Shown: positions 1 through 5,585, counted from the first letter of the stretch. The stretch: DNA of 7,236 bases from Candidatus Shapirobacteria bacterium CG2_30_35_20 (GCA_001873665.1 MNZO01000049.1:1-7236), one strand, 5' to 3'. Translations and numbers: made by a program. The notes: generated from the letters alone by a model not told the origin.

Positions 1-36
1 AATATTGTCAAAGGAGGGGTTGGGGGTAGATTGAAA
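1..36. repeat. Fragment of dispersed 'TGTCAAAG-GAGGG' repeat, cut by window edge
   Basis: The segment around 5-34 (tgtcaaaggaggggttgg and following gggggtagattga) resembles 1846-1872 (tgtcaaagagggatttaggg and following agattgaaa) in the same orientation. Only the right half of the element is inside the window; at the second site the left half is visible and forms a hairpin. G-rich runs like this are unusual for this AT-rich sequence. Membership of one repeat family is inferred from the side-by-side match. Confidence 0.5.
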
Positions 37-50
37 ATGTGGGGTTAGAC

Positions 51-79
51 TAAACAGATGAAATTATTTCCTGTAAAAT
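51..79 (+). promoter_or_regulatory. Weak candidate promoter for rmuC, possibly leaderless
   Basis: TAAACA (51-56, 4 of 6 to TTGACA), a 17-nt spacer, and TAAAAT (74-79, 5 of 6 to TATAAT) lie so that transcription would begin close to the rmuC ATG at 86. No Shine-Dalgarno precedes that ATG, which agrees with a leaderless start. The match is modest, and in AT-rich DNA such motifs arise by chance. Confidence 0.3.
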
Positions 80-85
80 AAAAAT

Positions 86-1147
86 ATGACCATTGTCTAC
101 ATCCTCCTCATTTTAATCCTCGCCACCCTTGCTTATTTTATCTATCTTCAAAAAAACTCAAAACCCGTTGATATTGATATTAACGAATCCATCAAAACTT
201 TAATCAATCTCAACAACGAGCAGTTGGGCAAAGAAAAACAGGTAATTCAGATCGACTTAAATGCAAAAAAAGATTTAATCGAAGGTCTAGTCAAACGCCT
301 CACCGAGGATCTCGACAAAAATCAAAAGAAATTAGAGTCAGCCGAAGCCCAAAGGATAGGCAATTTTGAAAGCTTACAAAAAACGTTAGAACAACAAGAA
401 AAGCTTACTCGTGAATTGTCGGTATCCACCGAAGGACTCAAAAAAACATTATCAAACAATCAAATGCGTGGTGCTTTTGGTGAACAAATTGCCGAGGATT
501 TGCTCAAACAATCGGGTTTTGTCATTGGCACGAACTATACCAAGCAAGAGTCAGCTGGAGGCAATCGCCCCGATTTTACAATTTATCTCCCCGACAAAAC
601 CAAGGTCAATATCGACTCCAAATTTCCCTATTCCAATATTGTCAAGATGAGTGAAACTCAAGACGAACAACAAAAGGCAAATTACTTAAAATTATTTGAA
701 CAAGATATCAAGAAAAAAATTAGTGACGTTTCTTCTCGTAATTATATAAATCCTGAGGAAAATACGGTTGATTTTGTGATTGTGTTTATTCCCAATGAAA
801 TGATTTTCAGTTTTATTTACGAGAAATTTCCCCATATTTTACAAGAAGCCTTTAACAAAAAAATAGTTTTTGCCGGTCCATTTTCCTTTACTGCCATTTT
901 GCGGATGATCAATACCGCCTATGACAATTTTCGCTTTCAAAAAAATGTCCAAGGCATAATCACTCAAATCAAAATTTTTGGTACTGAATTTGAAAAATTT
1001 AACGAAGAATTTGATACTTTTGGCGATCGTATAACAAGTTTACAAACTCAGTACGAAAAAGTCGCCGTCACCCGCACCAAAAAACTCCAAAAAGTTATGG
1101 ATAAGATAAATATCGAAGATTCCAAACCTATACAACTTGAAAAATAA
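86..1147 (+). CDS. rmuC: RmuC-family DNA recombination protein, membrane-anchored
   Basis: The 353-aa product has the standard RmuC layout. A single N-terminal hydrophobic helix (about residues 3-21) is followed by a long charged coiled-coil segment (about 35-125) and the conserved RmuC core. Core landmarks are RGAFGE (128-133), RPDF (161-164) and IDSKFP (176-181). The RPD...IDSK arrangement matches the PD-(D/E)xK nuclease-like fold assigned to this family. RmuC proteins are linked to limiting rearrangement at inverted repeats; their biochemical activity is poorly defined. The length is on the short side (the E. coli protein is about 475 aa) but the core looks complete. The start at 86 gives a proper membrane anchor. 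A NYN-domain gene follows after 3 nt, so the two are probably co-transcribed. The last 24 codons contain a segment duplicated 660 bp downstream. Confidence 0.9.
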   Translation: MTIVYILLILILATLAYFIYLQKNSKPVDIDINESIKTLINLNNEQLGKEKQVIQIDLNAKKDLIEGLVKRLTEDLDKNQKKLESAEAQRIGNFESLQKTLEQQEKLTRELSVSTEGLKKTLSNNQMRGAFGEQIAEDLLKQSGFVIGTNYTKQESAGGNRPDFTIYLPDKTKVNIDSKFPYSNIVKMSETQDEQQKANYLKLFEQDIKKKISDVSSRNYINPEENTVDFVIVFIPNEMIFSFIYEKFPHILQEAFNKKIVFAGPFSFTAILRMINTAYDNFRFQKNVQGIITQIKIFGTEFEKFNEEFDTFGDRITSLQTQYEKVAVTRTKKLQKVMDKINIEDSKPIQLEK

Positions 1148-1150
1148 TTT

Positions 1151-1627
1151 ATGAATATAACTTACGCTTTTATTGATAGTCAAAATCTAAATTTAGGAAT
1201 ATTAAGTCAAGGTTGGAAACTTGATTTTGCTCGTTTTCGCGTATATTTAACCGAAAAATATAATATATCCAAAGCATTTTTATTTATTGGCTATATTGAA
1301 AAGAACAAGGAATTATATAAATTTCTCAAAAAATTGGGATATACTTTGGTTTTTAAACCAACTGTTATCCACAAAGGTGAAACCAAAGGAAATGTTGATG
1401 CTGAATTAGTGCTATGGGCTTCCGCTGAGGAATTTAAGAACTATAACAAAGCTATAATTGTTGCTGGTGATGGTGACTATCGATGTTTAATCCAATTTCT
1501 CAAAAAGAAAAATAAAATGGGTAGATTATTGATTCCAAATCGATATAAATATTCTCGTCTTTTGTTCGAATACTCCAGTGATATTGATTTCTTAACCGGC
1601 TTAAAAAACAAATTAGGGAAGAAATAA
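1151..1627 (+). CDS. NYN domain (LabA/DUF88-like, PIN fold) putative ribonuclease
   Basis: The 158-aa protein consists of essentially one NYN domain. Strand 1 carries the acidic motif FIDSQN (7-12, with D9 and N12), the middle has KGNVDAEL (79-86, with D83), and the third motif is VAGDGDY (104-110, with D107 and D109). These acidic residues sit where PIN/NYN-fold nucleases bind metal, so a metal-dependent RNase (or other nuclease) is a reasonable prediction, but the substrate is unknown. There is no signal peptide or membrane segment, so it should be cytoplasmic. It starts 3 nt after the rmuC stop with no Shine-Dalgarno, suggesting translation coupled to rmuC. Its DNA looks even more AT-rich than that of rmuC, with many ATA and TTA codons, which may indicate separate ancestry. 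Family assignment is firm; function is inference. Confidence 0.85.
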   Translation: MNITYAFIDSQNLNLGILSQGWKLDFARFRVYLTEKYNISKAFLFIGYIEKNKELYKFLKKLGYTLVFKPTVIHKGETKGNVDAELVLWASAEEFKNYNKAIIVAGDGDYRCLIQFLKKKNKMGRLLIPNRYKYSRLLFEYSSDIDFLTGLKNKLGKK

Positions 1628-1632
1628 AAAAT

Positions 1633-1677
1633 GGGAGGTGTCGCAAATAAGTATTGCTCTTATTGTCTTTTCCTCCC
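1633..1677. terminator. Two-part hairpin after the NYN gene, possible terminator
   Basis: GGGAGG (1633-1638) pairs with CCTCCC (1672-1677), and inside it AATAAG (1646-1651) pairs with CTTATT (1659-1664) around a 7-nt loop; the two stems are separated by an unpaired internal loop. No T-run follows on the + strand. Read on the - strand, the hairpin is followed by a T-rich run (1630-1625), so it resembles a terminator better in that direction, although no - strand gene is evident. It may mark the end of the rmuC-NYN unit. Confidence 0.35.
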
Positions 1678-1682
1678 TGGTG

Positions 1683-1701
1683 ATTGATATATTGTATCAA
1701 T
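1683..1701. repeat. Short perfect inverted repeat
   Basis: ATTGATA (1683-1689) and TATCAAT (1695-1701) are perfect inverted 7-mers around TATTG. This could be a binding site for a dimeric regulator or simply chance in AT-rich non-coding DNA. Nothing nearby suggests a function. Confidence 0.3.
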
Positions 1702-1732
1702 ACATAATCATCCTTGTCAATCAAAATTTTAT

Positions 1733-1795
1733 CGCACCAAAAAACTCCAAAAAATTATGGATAAAATCAATATTGAATATTATTTTTTCTCTTAA
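1733..1795 (+). pseudogene. Remnant of an rmuC 3' end (duplicated C-terminal fragment)
   Basis: Positions 1733-1777 match 1073-1117 inside rmuC at 41 of 45 bases with no gaps, exactly 660 bp apart. Read in the rmuC frame, the remnant encodes RTKKLQKIMDKINIE, differing from the rmuC tail by a single V-to-I change; the other three base differences are synonymous (AAG/AAA, ATA/ATC, ATC/ATT). The frame then runs YYFFS to a TAA at 1793-1795. There is no rmuC similarity upstream of 1733 and no start codon, so this is a non-functional tail. The synonymous pattern suggests the copy diverged while still coding, before the rest was lost. Confidence 0.7.
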
Positions 1796-1820
1796 AAAAA
1801 TTATCTCTCTCTCTTCTAAA

Positions 1821-1880
1821 AGTCAAATTAATGTAAGTCCCTCTTGTCAAAGAGGGATTTAGGGAGATTGAAATTTGACT
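1821..1880. repeat. MITE-like 60-bp palindromic repeat
   Basis: Perfect 9-bp terminal inverted repeats, agtcaaatt (1821-1829) and aatttgact (1872-1880), enclose an inner perfect hairpin, TCCCTCTT (1838-1845) and AAGAGGGA (1850-1857), with loop GTCA. The right half resembles the fragment at the start of the window. Size and structure fit a small non-coding dispersed repeat. It ends 1 nt before the -35 hexamer of the hrcA promoter. Confidence 0.6.
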
Positions 1881-1881
1881 C

Positions 1882-1910
1882 TTGACACCTGTTAGCAGTC
1901 TCGGTATGAT
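1882..1910 (+). promoter_or_regulatory. Near-consensus sigma-70 type promoter of the hrcA-dnaJ operon
   Basis: TTGACA (1882-1887, perfect consensus -35), a 17-nt spacer, and TATGAT (1905-1910, 5 of 6 to TATAAT). With usual spacing, transcription would begin around 1916-1920, at or just before the hrcA ATG (1920). This is the strongest promoter seen in the window. Confidence 0.8.
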
Positions 1911-1918
1911 ATTGCTAA
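1892..1918. promoter_or_regulatory. CIRCE-like HrcA operator
   Basis: TTAGCAGTC (1892-1900), a 9-nt spacer, and TATTGCTAA (1910-1918). The canonical CIRCE element is TTAGCACTC-N9-GAGTGCTAA. The outer six bases of each arm (TTAGCA and TGCTAA) and the 9-nt spacing are exact; the inner three of each arm deviate and do not pair. The site covers the promoter spacer and the -10 and ends 1 nt before the hrcA start codon. A bound HrcA dimer should therefore block RNA polymerase directly, giving autoregulated, heat-inducible expression of the operon. Confidence 0.8.
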
Positions 1919-1919
1919 T

Positions 1920-2663
1920 ATGGCTGATTTAACTCAACGACAAATCAAGATACTAAAATGTATTGCCGAGGAATTTATCGAAACTGCCGCTCCCGTCGGT
2001 TCCGAAAATTTAGAGCGCAAATACAATTTAGGCATATCTTCCGCCACTATCCGTAACGAAATGGGATCATTAACCCAGCTTGGCTATCTCAAAAAAGGTC
2101 ATCTTTCCGCTGGTCGTAGTCCCACCTCCATGGGGCTAAAATATTATGTTCGTCATCTCATGACTCCCAAAAACATGTCGGTTGGCGAGGAAATTGGGGT
2201 CAAACAAAAAGTCTGGGACTACCGTAACGAATTTGAAAGACTGCTAAAAGAAACCACCCACGAATTGGCCAATCGCACCCGTTCCTTGGCGGTGTGTACC
2301 ACCGATCATGGGGCCATTTACAGTTTTGGTGCTTCAAATTTACTCGAAGAACCGGAATTTTATAACATTGATGTTACCAAAACTGTTTTAGGGCTTCTCG
2401 ATAACCCCGCCTTTTGGTTTGACATTATTTCCAAGGCTGGTGTAGTTCCTGGTGATATCAACGACACCGAAATTATCCATCTTTTAGTTGGTGAAGACCT
2501 GGGTATGGAACATCTTGATTCCTGTGGTTTTATTTATCAAACCTACGAAGCTGGTCCTCATCGCGGTATTGTCGGTGTTGTCGGCCCTGCTCGTACTCAT
2601 TATCAATCCATTGTTCCAATTGTTGGCTATTTTGCTCAATTATTATCTACCATTACTCGTTAA
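1920..2663 (+). CDS. hrcA: Heat-inducible transcription repressor HrcA, short form
   Basis: HrcA represses chaperone operons by binding CIRCE and is typically kept active by chaperones. The N-terminal winged helix-turn-helix (about residues 1-77) is well conserved, with VGSENL (26-31), SSATIRNEM (40-48) and LSAGRSPTSMGLKYYV (62-77). The C-terminal signature GIVGVVGPARTHY lies near residues 216-228. At 247 aa it is about 90 residues shorter than typical HrcA proteins (about 340 aa); both ends are intact, so the shortening is in the central effector/dimerisation part, not a truncation. A CIRCE-like operator lies immediately upstream, supporting the assignment independently. The ATG at 1920 is chosen because it begins the conserved MADLTQRQ start and lies next to the predicted transcription start; no Shine-Dalgarno is present. 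grpE follows after 7 nt. Confidence 0.93.
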   Translation: MADLTQRQIKILKCIAEEFIETAAPVGSENLERKYNLGISSATIRNEMGSLTQLGYLKKGHLSAGRSPTSMGLKYYVRHLMTPKNMSVGEEIGVKQKVWDYRNEFERLLKETTHELANRTRSLAVCTTDHGAIYSFGASNLLEEPEFYNIDVTKTVLGLLDNPAFWFDIISKAGVVPGDINDTEIIHLLVGEDLGMEHLDSCGFIYQTYEAGPHRGIVGVVGPARTHYQSIVPIVGYFAQLLSTITR

Positions 2664-2670
2664 ATTTATC

Positions 2671-3111
2671 ATGAAAAAAACAACCAAAATTGACCCACAA
2701 ATTACTGACTTGCAAGACAAGTTAAATCGTTCCTTGGCTGATTATGCCAATTTTCAAAAACGCGTCGAGCGTGAAAAAGAAGCCTTTGCCTCCCTTACCT
2801 TAGTTTCCATAATTTTACGATTTTTGGAAGTGTTAGATGATTATCAATTAGTCGCCACTCACTTAAAAGATAAGGGTTTAACAATGGCCAACAAAAAATT
2901 TATGACGACTTTACAAAACTATGGTCTAACCGAAATTAAGGCTGAAGGTCAAAAATTTGACCCCAGTATTATGGAATGCCAAGTAGTCGTCGAAGGTGAA
3001 GATGATAAAGTTATGATTGTCACTAAAACCGGTTATATGTTTAATGGTCAATGCCTCCGCCCTGCCACCGTCGCAGTCGGGAAGAAAGACTTTAACAAAA
3101 CAACAAACTAA
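2671..3111 (+). CDS. grpE: Nucleotide exchange factor GrpE, compact
   Basis: GrpE releases ADP from DnaK so that the chaperone cycle can continue. The 146-aa product has a short N-terminal helix, the family motif LADYANFQKRVEREKE (22-37), the helix containing VLDDYQ (54-59), and the C-terminal beta domain with GQKFDP (93-98), GYMFN (121-125) and LRPATVAVG (129-137). Usual GrpE proteins are about 180-200 aa; the missing part is mainly the acidic, coiled-coil N-terminus. The usual 'HEA' after FDP is MEC here (101-103), a small divergence. The frame is open upstream to 2488, but that part overlaps hrcA and lacks GrpE features, so the ATG at 2671, 7 nt after the hrcA stop, is preferred. No Shine-Dalgarno is visible. 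Confidence 0.92.
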   Translation: MKKTTKIDPQITDLQDKLNRSLADYANFQKRVEREKEAFASLTLVSIILRFLEVLDDYQLVATHLKDKGLTMANKKFMTTLQNYGLTEIKAEGQKFDPSIMECQVVVEGEDDKVMIVTKTGYMFNGQCLRPATVAVGKKDFNKTTN

Positions 3112-3246
3112 TTTCCAAATTACAAATTAACAATTTCCATGCAAATCACAAATAACAAATTACAAATTACAAATAAATCCAGTTTGGAAATTGAAAATTG
3201 GAACTTGTTTGGAACTTGTAGATTTGGAAATTGTAGATTTATTTAT
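3112..3246. repeat. AT-rich dispersed repeat with internal direct and inverted copies
   Basis: The grpE-dnaK gap has a left half of 'acaaatta/acaaata' units (about 3119-3176) and a right half of 'tttggaaattg' units (3183-3193 and 3223-3233) with two 'ggaacttg' copies between. The halves are partly complementary: atttccaaa (3111-3119) pairs with tttggaaat at 3183-3191 or 3223-3231, and caatttcca (3131-3139) with tggaaattg at 3185-3193 or 3225-3233. This looks like a palindromic, probably non-coding dispersed repeat inserted between two operon genes. Relation to copies elsewhere is inference. Confidence 0.55.
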
Positions 3247-3260
3247 TAATTATTTATATA
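3231..3260 (+). promoter_or_regulatory. Very tentative internal promoter before dnaK
   Basis: TTGTAG (3231-3236), an 18-nt spacer, and TATATA (3255-3260) would start transcription close to the dnaK ATG at 3266. The -35 is weak and the region is extremely AT-rich. No CIRCE-like element is present here, so any such transcript would escape HrcA control at this site. Confidence 0.2.
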
Positions 3261-3265
3261 AAAAT

Positions 3266-5185
3266 ATGTCAACCACAAAAATAATCGGAATTGATTTAGG
3301 AACCACCAACTCTTGCGTTTCCGTCATGGAAGGCGGTACCCCCAAAGTTATTCTAAGCGCCGAAGGTCGCAACATTATTCCTTCAATTGTTCAAGTTACA
3401 AAAAAACTAGTCGGTGACCTGGCGAAGAGACAGATGGTTCTCGACCCCGCTAATACTGTCTCGTCCGTCAAACGTCTTATGGGTCGTCGCTTTACTGACG
3501 AAGAAGTTAAAAAGACTCAAAAAATTGTCGCCTACAAAATTGTTTCTGGCAAAGACGGCATGGCTGCTATCGAAATTGGTGGCAAAGTCTATTCACCTCA
3601 AGAAATCTCTAGTATGATTTTGCAAAAATGTAAAACTGATGCCGAAAAATATTTGGGTGAAAAAATCGACCGCGCCGTCATTACCGTCCCCGCTTATTTT
3701 GATGATTCCCAGCGCCAAGCTACCAAACAAGCTGGTGAAATTGCCGGATTAAAGGTTGAAAGAATAGTTAACGAACCCACCGCTTCTGCATTGGCTTACG
3801 GTTTGGACAAAAAGAAAAAAGGCATGGTCGCTGTTTACGATTTAGGTGGAGGTACTTTTGATATTTCCATTCTGGAAATTGGTGATGGTGTATTTGAAGT
3901 CAAAGCCACTAATGGCGATACTTTTTTGGGTGGTGATGATTTTGACCATCGTTTAACCGACTTCTTATTAGATGGTTTCAAAAAAGAACACGGTGTCGAT
4001 CTTTCCAAAGACCCTCAAGCCCTGCAACGTATTCGTGAAGCTGCTGAAAAAGCCAAAATCGAATTGTCTTCATCTGCTGAAACCGAAATTAACCTACCTT
4101 TTATTACTCAAAAGGACGGTTCGGCTCTCCATTTAACTGTCAAAATGACTCGCTCTGAAATGGAGAAATTGGTCGACGATTTAATCGCCAAAACCCTGCC
4201 TCCTGTCGAAAAATGTTTGAAAGATGCCAAAATTTCCAAATCTGACATTACTGACATCGTCATGGTTGGTGGTATGACTCGCATGCCCAAGGTGCTACAA
4301 GTTGTCAAAGATTTTTTTGGCAAAGAACCAAATACTACCGTAAATCCCGATGAAGTTGTTGCCATTGGTGCTGCCGTACAGGGTGCAGTCTTAACTGGTG
4401 AAGTCAAAGACATCGTTCTTCTTGATGTTACCCCGTTAACTCTCGGTATCGAAACTGCCGGTGGTGTCCGCACTCCTCTTATCGAGCGCAATACAACTGT
4501 TCCTACCAAAAAGTCACAAACATTCACCACTTATTCTGACAATCAACCTCAAGTTGAAATCAATGTCTTGCAAGGTGAGCGTCCTATGGCTGCTGACAAT
4601 AAAACACTTGGTAAATTTGTGTTAGACGGTATTGCCCCAGCTCCTCGTGGCATGCCTCAGATCGAAGTTACTTTTGATATTGATAGTAGTGGTATATTGT
4701 CTGTTTCTGCCAAAGATAAAGGCACCAATAAAGAGCAAAAAATTACTATCCAAAATGCAACCAATTTGACCGATGCCGAAGTCGAGCAAATGAAAAAGGA
4801 TGCCGAAGCACACGCCATGGAGGATGAAACCAAAAAGACCCTAGCCGAATCTCGCAACAAATTAGATGGTGCCATTTTCCAAGGTGAAAAAACCATCAAA
4901 GATTTTGCCGATAAAGTAAAGCCCGAAGATAAGGAAAAAATCGAGGCAAAAATCAAAGAAGGTAAAGAAATTTTAGCCAAGACCGAGGTCAACAAAGACG
5001 AAATGGACAAGTTTACCGAGGAATTAAATCAAATTCTTCAGGTCATTGGTCAAACCGTCTATGCATCTCAGCAACCACCTCAGGGTGAAGGTGCACCTAC
5101 TGGCGAACCATCAGCAGATAATGCTAAAGCTGAACCCGGCTCGGCCGAGCCCAAAGACGCCGAAGAAGGGGAGATTGTTAAATAA
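3266..5185 (+). CDS. dnaK: Molecular chaperone DnaK (Hsp70)
   Basis: ATP-dependent chaperone of 639 aa, essentially the standard length. The nucleotide-binding domain has IGIDLGTTNSCVSV (7-20), VPAYFDDSQRQATK (141-154), NEPTASALAYGLD (169-181), the phosphate motif DLGGGTFDIS (192-201) and GGMTRMP (335-341). The interdomain linker is VLLDVTPLTLGIE (384-396). The substrate-binding beta domain spans about 390-500, the helical lid 501-600, and a Q/P/E/A-rich disordered tail 601-639 ends EEGEIVK, related to but not the same as the usual EEV-containing end. The frame is open to an ATG at 3191, but that adds 25 residues translated from the dispersed repeat; ATG 3266 gives the normal MSTTKIIGIDLG start. 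It acts with GrpE and DnaJ from the same operon; heat control comes from the upstream CIRCE-like site. Confidence 0.98.
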   Translation: MSTTKIIGIDLGTTNSCVSVMEGGTPKVILSAEGRNIIPSIVQVTKKLVGDLAKRQMVLDPANTVSSVKRLMGRRFTDEEVKKTQKIVAYKIVSGKDGMAAIEIGGKVYSPQEISSMILQKCKTDAEKYLGEKIDRAVITVPAYFDDSQRQATKQAGEIAGLKVERIVNEPTASALAYGLDKKKKGMVAVYDLGGGTFDISILEIGDGVFEVKATNGDTFLGGDDFDHRLTDFLLDGFKKEHGVDLSKDPQALQRIREAAEKAKIELSSSAETEINLPFITQKDGSALHLTVKMTRSEMEKLVDDLIAKTLPPVEKCLKDAKISKSDITDIVMVGGMTRMPKVLQVVKDFFGKEPNTTVNPDEVVAIGAAVQGAVLTGEVKDIVLLDVTPLTLGIETAGGVRTPLIERNTTVPTKKSQTFTTYSDNQPQVEINVLQGERPMAADNKTLGKFVLDGIAPAPRGMPQIEVTFDIDSSGILSVSAKDKGTNKEQKITIQNATNLTDAEVEQMKKDAEAHAMEDETKKTLAESRNKLDGAIFQGEKTIKDFADKVKPEDKEKIEAKIKEGKEILAKTEVNKDEMDKFTEELNQILQVIGQTVYASQQPPQGEGAPTGEPSADNAKAEPGSAEPKDAEEGEIVK

Positions 5186-5192
5186 GCTACCC

Positions 5193-5215
5193 CACGCCCG
5201 GCAATGCCGGGCGTG
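5193..5215 (+). promoter_or_regulatory. Strong intercistronic hairpin between dnaK and the next gene
   Basis: CACGCCCGGC (5193-5202) and GCCGGGCGTG (5206-5215) form a perfect 10-bp GC-rich stem with a 3-nt AAT loop, 7 nt after the dnaK stop. It is followed by aaaataattta, not a T-run, so it is not a classic intrinsic terminator. A GC-rich hairpin here could protect the 3' end of dnaK mRNA or reduce read-through into the downstream genes, helping set DnaK above DnaJ. That role is inferred. Confidence 0.6.
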
Positions 5216-5234
5216 AAAATAATTTAATATAAAT

Positions 5235-5585
5235 ATGTCAGACGAATACGGTGAATTTTCCGAAAGGACACCAAAATCAAAACCATCAACAACCAGTCAT
5301 ATGACCTTAGAAAGGGCCATAGATTTGGGCGAATGTGATGAAGATTTTTTATCCACCTTTCCCGAGTGGCAAAAATTAAGTAACAATATTCGTTTCAATT
5401 ATTTATTAAAAGCCATCAAAAACCGTCGCCAATTTCTTCGTTTAAATTATGCTGAGACTTTTAATCTCCTCGATTTTAGCCAAAAACCCGAGCTGGCCGA
5501 GGTCTTAAATAAAATAAATTCTCGTTTAATCGAGTTACAAAAAGAAGAGGAAAATTATCGTGTAAAATACTCAAGTAAACTATGA
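5235..5585 (+). CDS. Small unrecognised protein encoded between dnaK and dnaJ
   Basis: I do not recognise a named family for this 116-aa protein. The first 22 residues are polar and S/T/K-rich, probably disordered; the rest (23-116) looks soluble and mostly helical, with an acidic segment LGECDEDFLSTFPEWQKLS (31-49), a basic segment IKNRRQFLRLNYAE (61-74), and a charged C-terminal helix (about 85-110) that may form a coiled coil. There is one Cys (C34), no membrane segment and no signal peptide. Its stop overlaps the dnaJ start (ATGA, 5582-5585), so translation is probably coupled to dnaJ. It has a plausible second start at M23 (5301), where the structured part begins. Codon use resembles its neighbours. 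I have a faint, uncheckable recollection of similar small proteins in Microgenomates dnaK loci. Position suggests a cofactor of the DnaK/DnaJ machine, but this is inference. Confidence 0.8.
   Translation: MSDEYGEFSERTPKSKPSTTSHMTLERAIDLGECDEDFLSTFPEWQKLSNNIRFNYLLKAIKNRRQFLRLNYAETFNLLDFSQKPELAEVLNKINSRLIELQKEEENYRVKYSSKL

Noticed and set aside
58..81. 7-codon ORF just upstream of rmuC (MKLFPVK) as a leader peptide
   Set aside because: No ribosome binding site, no attenuator structure and no functional codon pattern; it overlaps the candidate -10.
1631..1687. Mini-ORF MGGVANKYCSYCLFLPGD with a CxxC pair, reminiscent of zinc-ribbon proteins
   Set aside because: Only 18 codons, overlaps a hairpin, with a single CxxC; most likely chance, though it might be a decayed fragment.
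1638..1862. 74-aa open frame on the + strand in the NYN-hrcA gap
   Set aside because: It crosses the rmuC remnant in a different frame and the palindromic repeat, is of low complexity, and has no recognisable domain.
1628..1919. tRNA or structured RNA gene in the 292-nt gap
   Set aside because: No cloverleaf-like pairing or CCA end; the visible pairings are simple hairpins explained by the repeat and the terminator-like structure.
2488..2670. Upstream extension of grpE overlapping hrcA
   Set aside because: It lies in another frame inside hrcA and reads as hydrophobic sequence without GrpE features; ATG 2671 fits the family and the operon spacing.
3119..3176. Repeated 'acaaatta' units as a possible CRISPR array
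   Set aside because: Units are about 8 nt, uneven, without spacers of constant length, and no cas genes are present.
3191..3265. Upstream extension of dnaK by 25 residues
   Set aside because: The added residues are a translation of the dispersed repeat and do not resemble DnaK; ATG 3266 gives the normal N-terminus.
4108..5010. Minus-strand open frames inside dnaK
   Set aside because: Antisense shadows of a strongly conserved dnaK frame, without motifs or a promoter.
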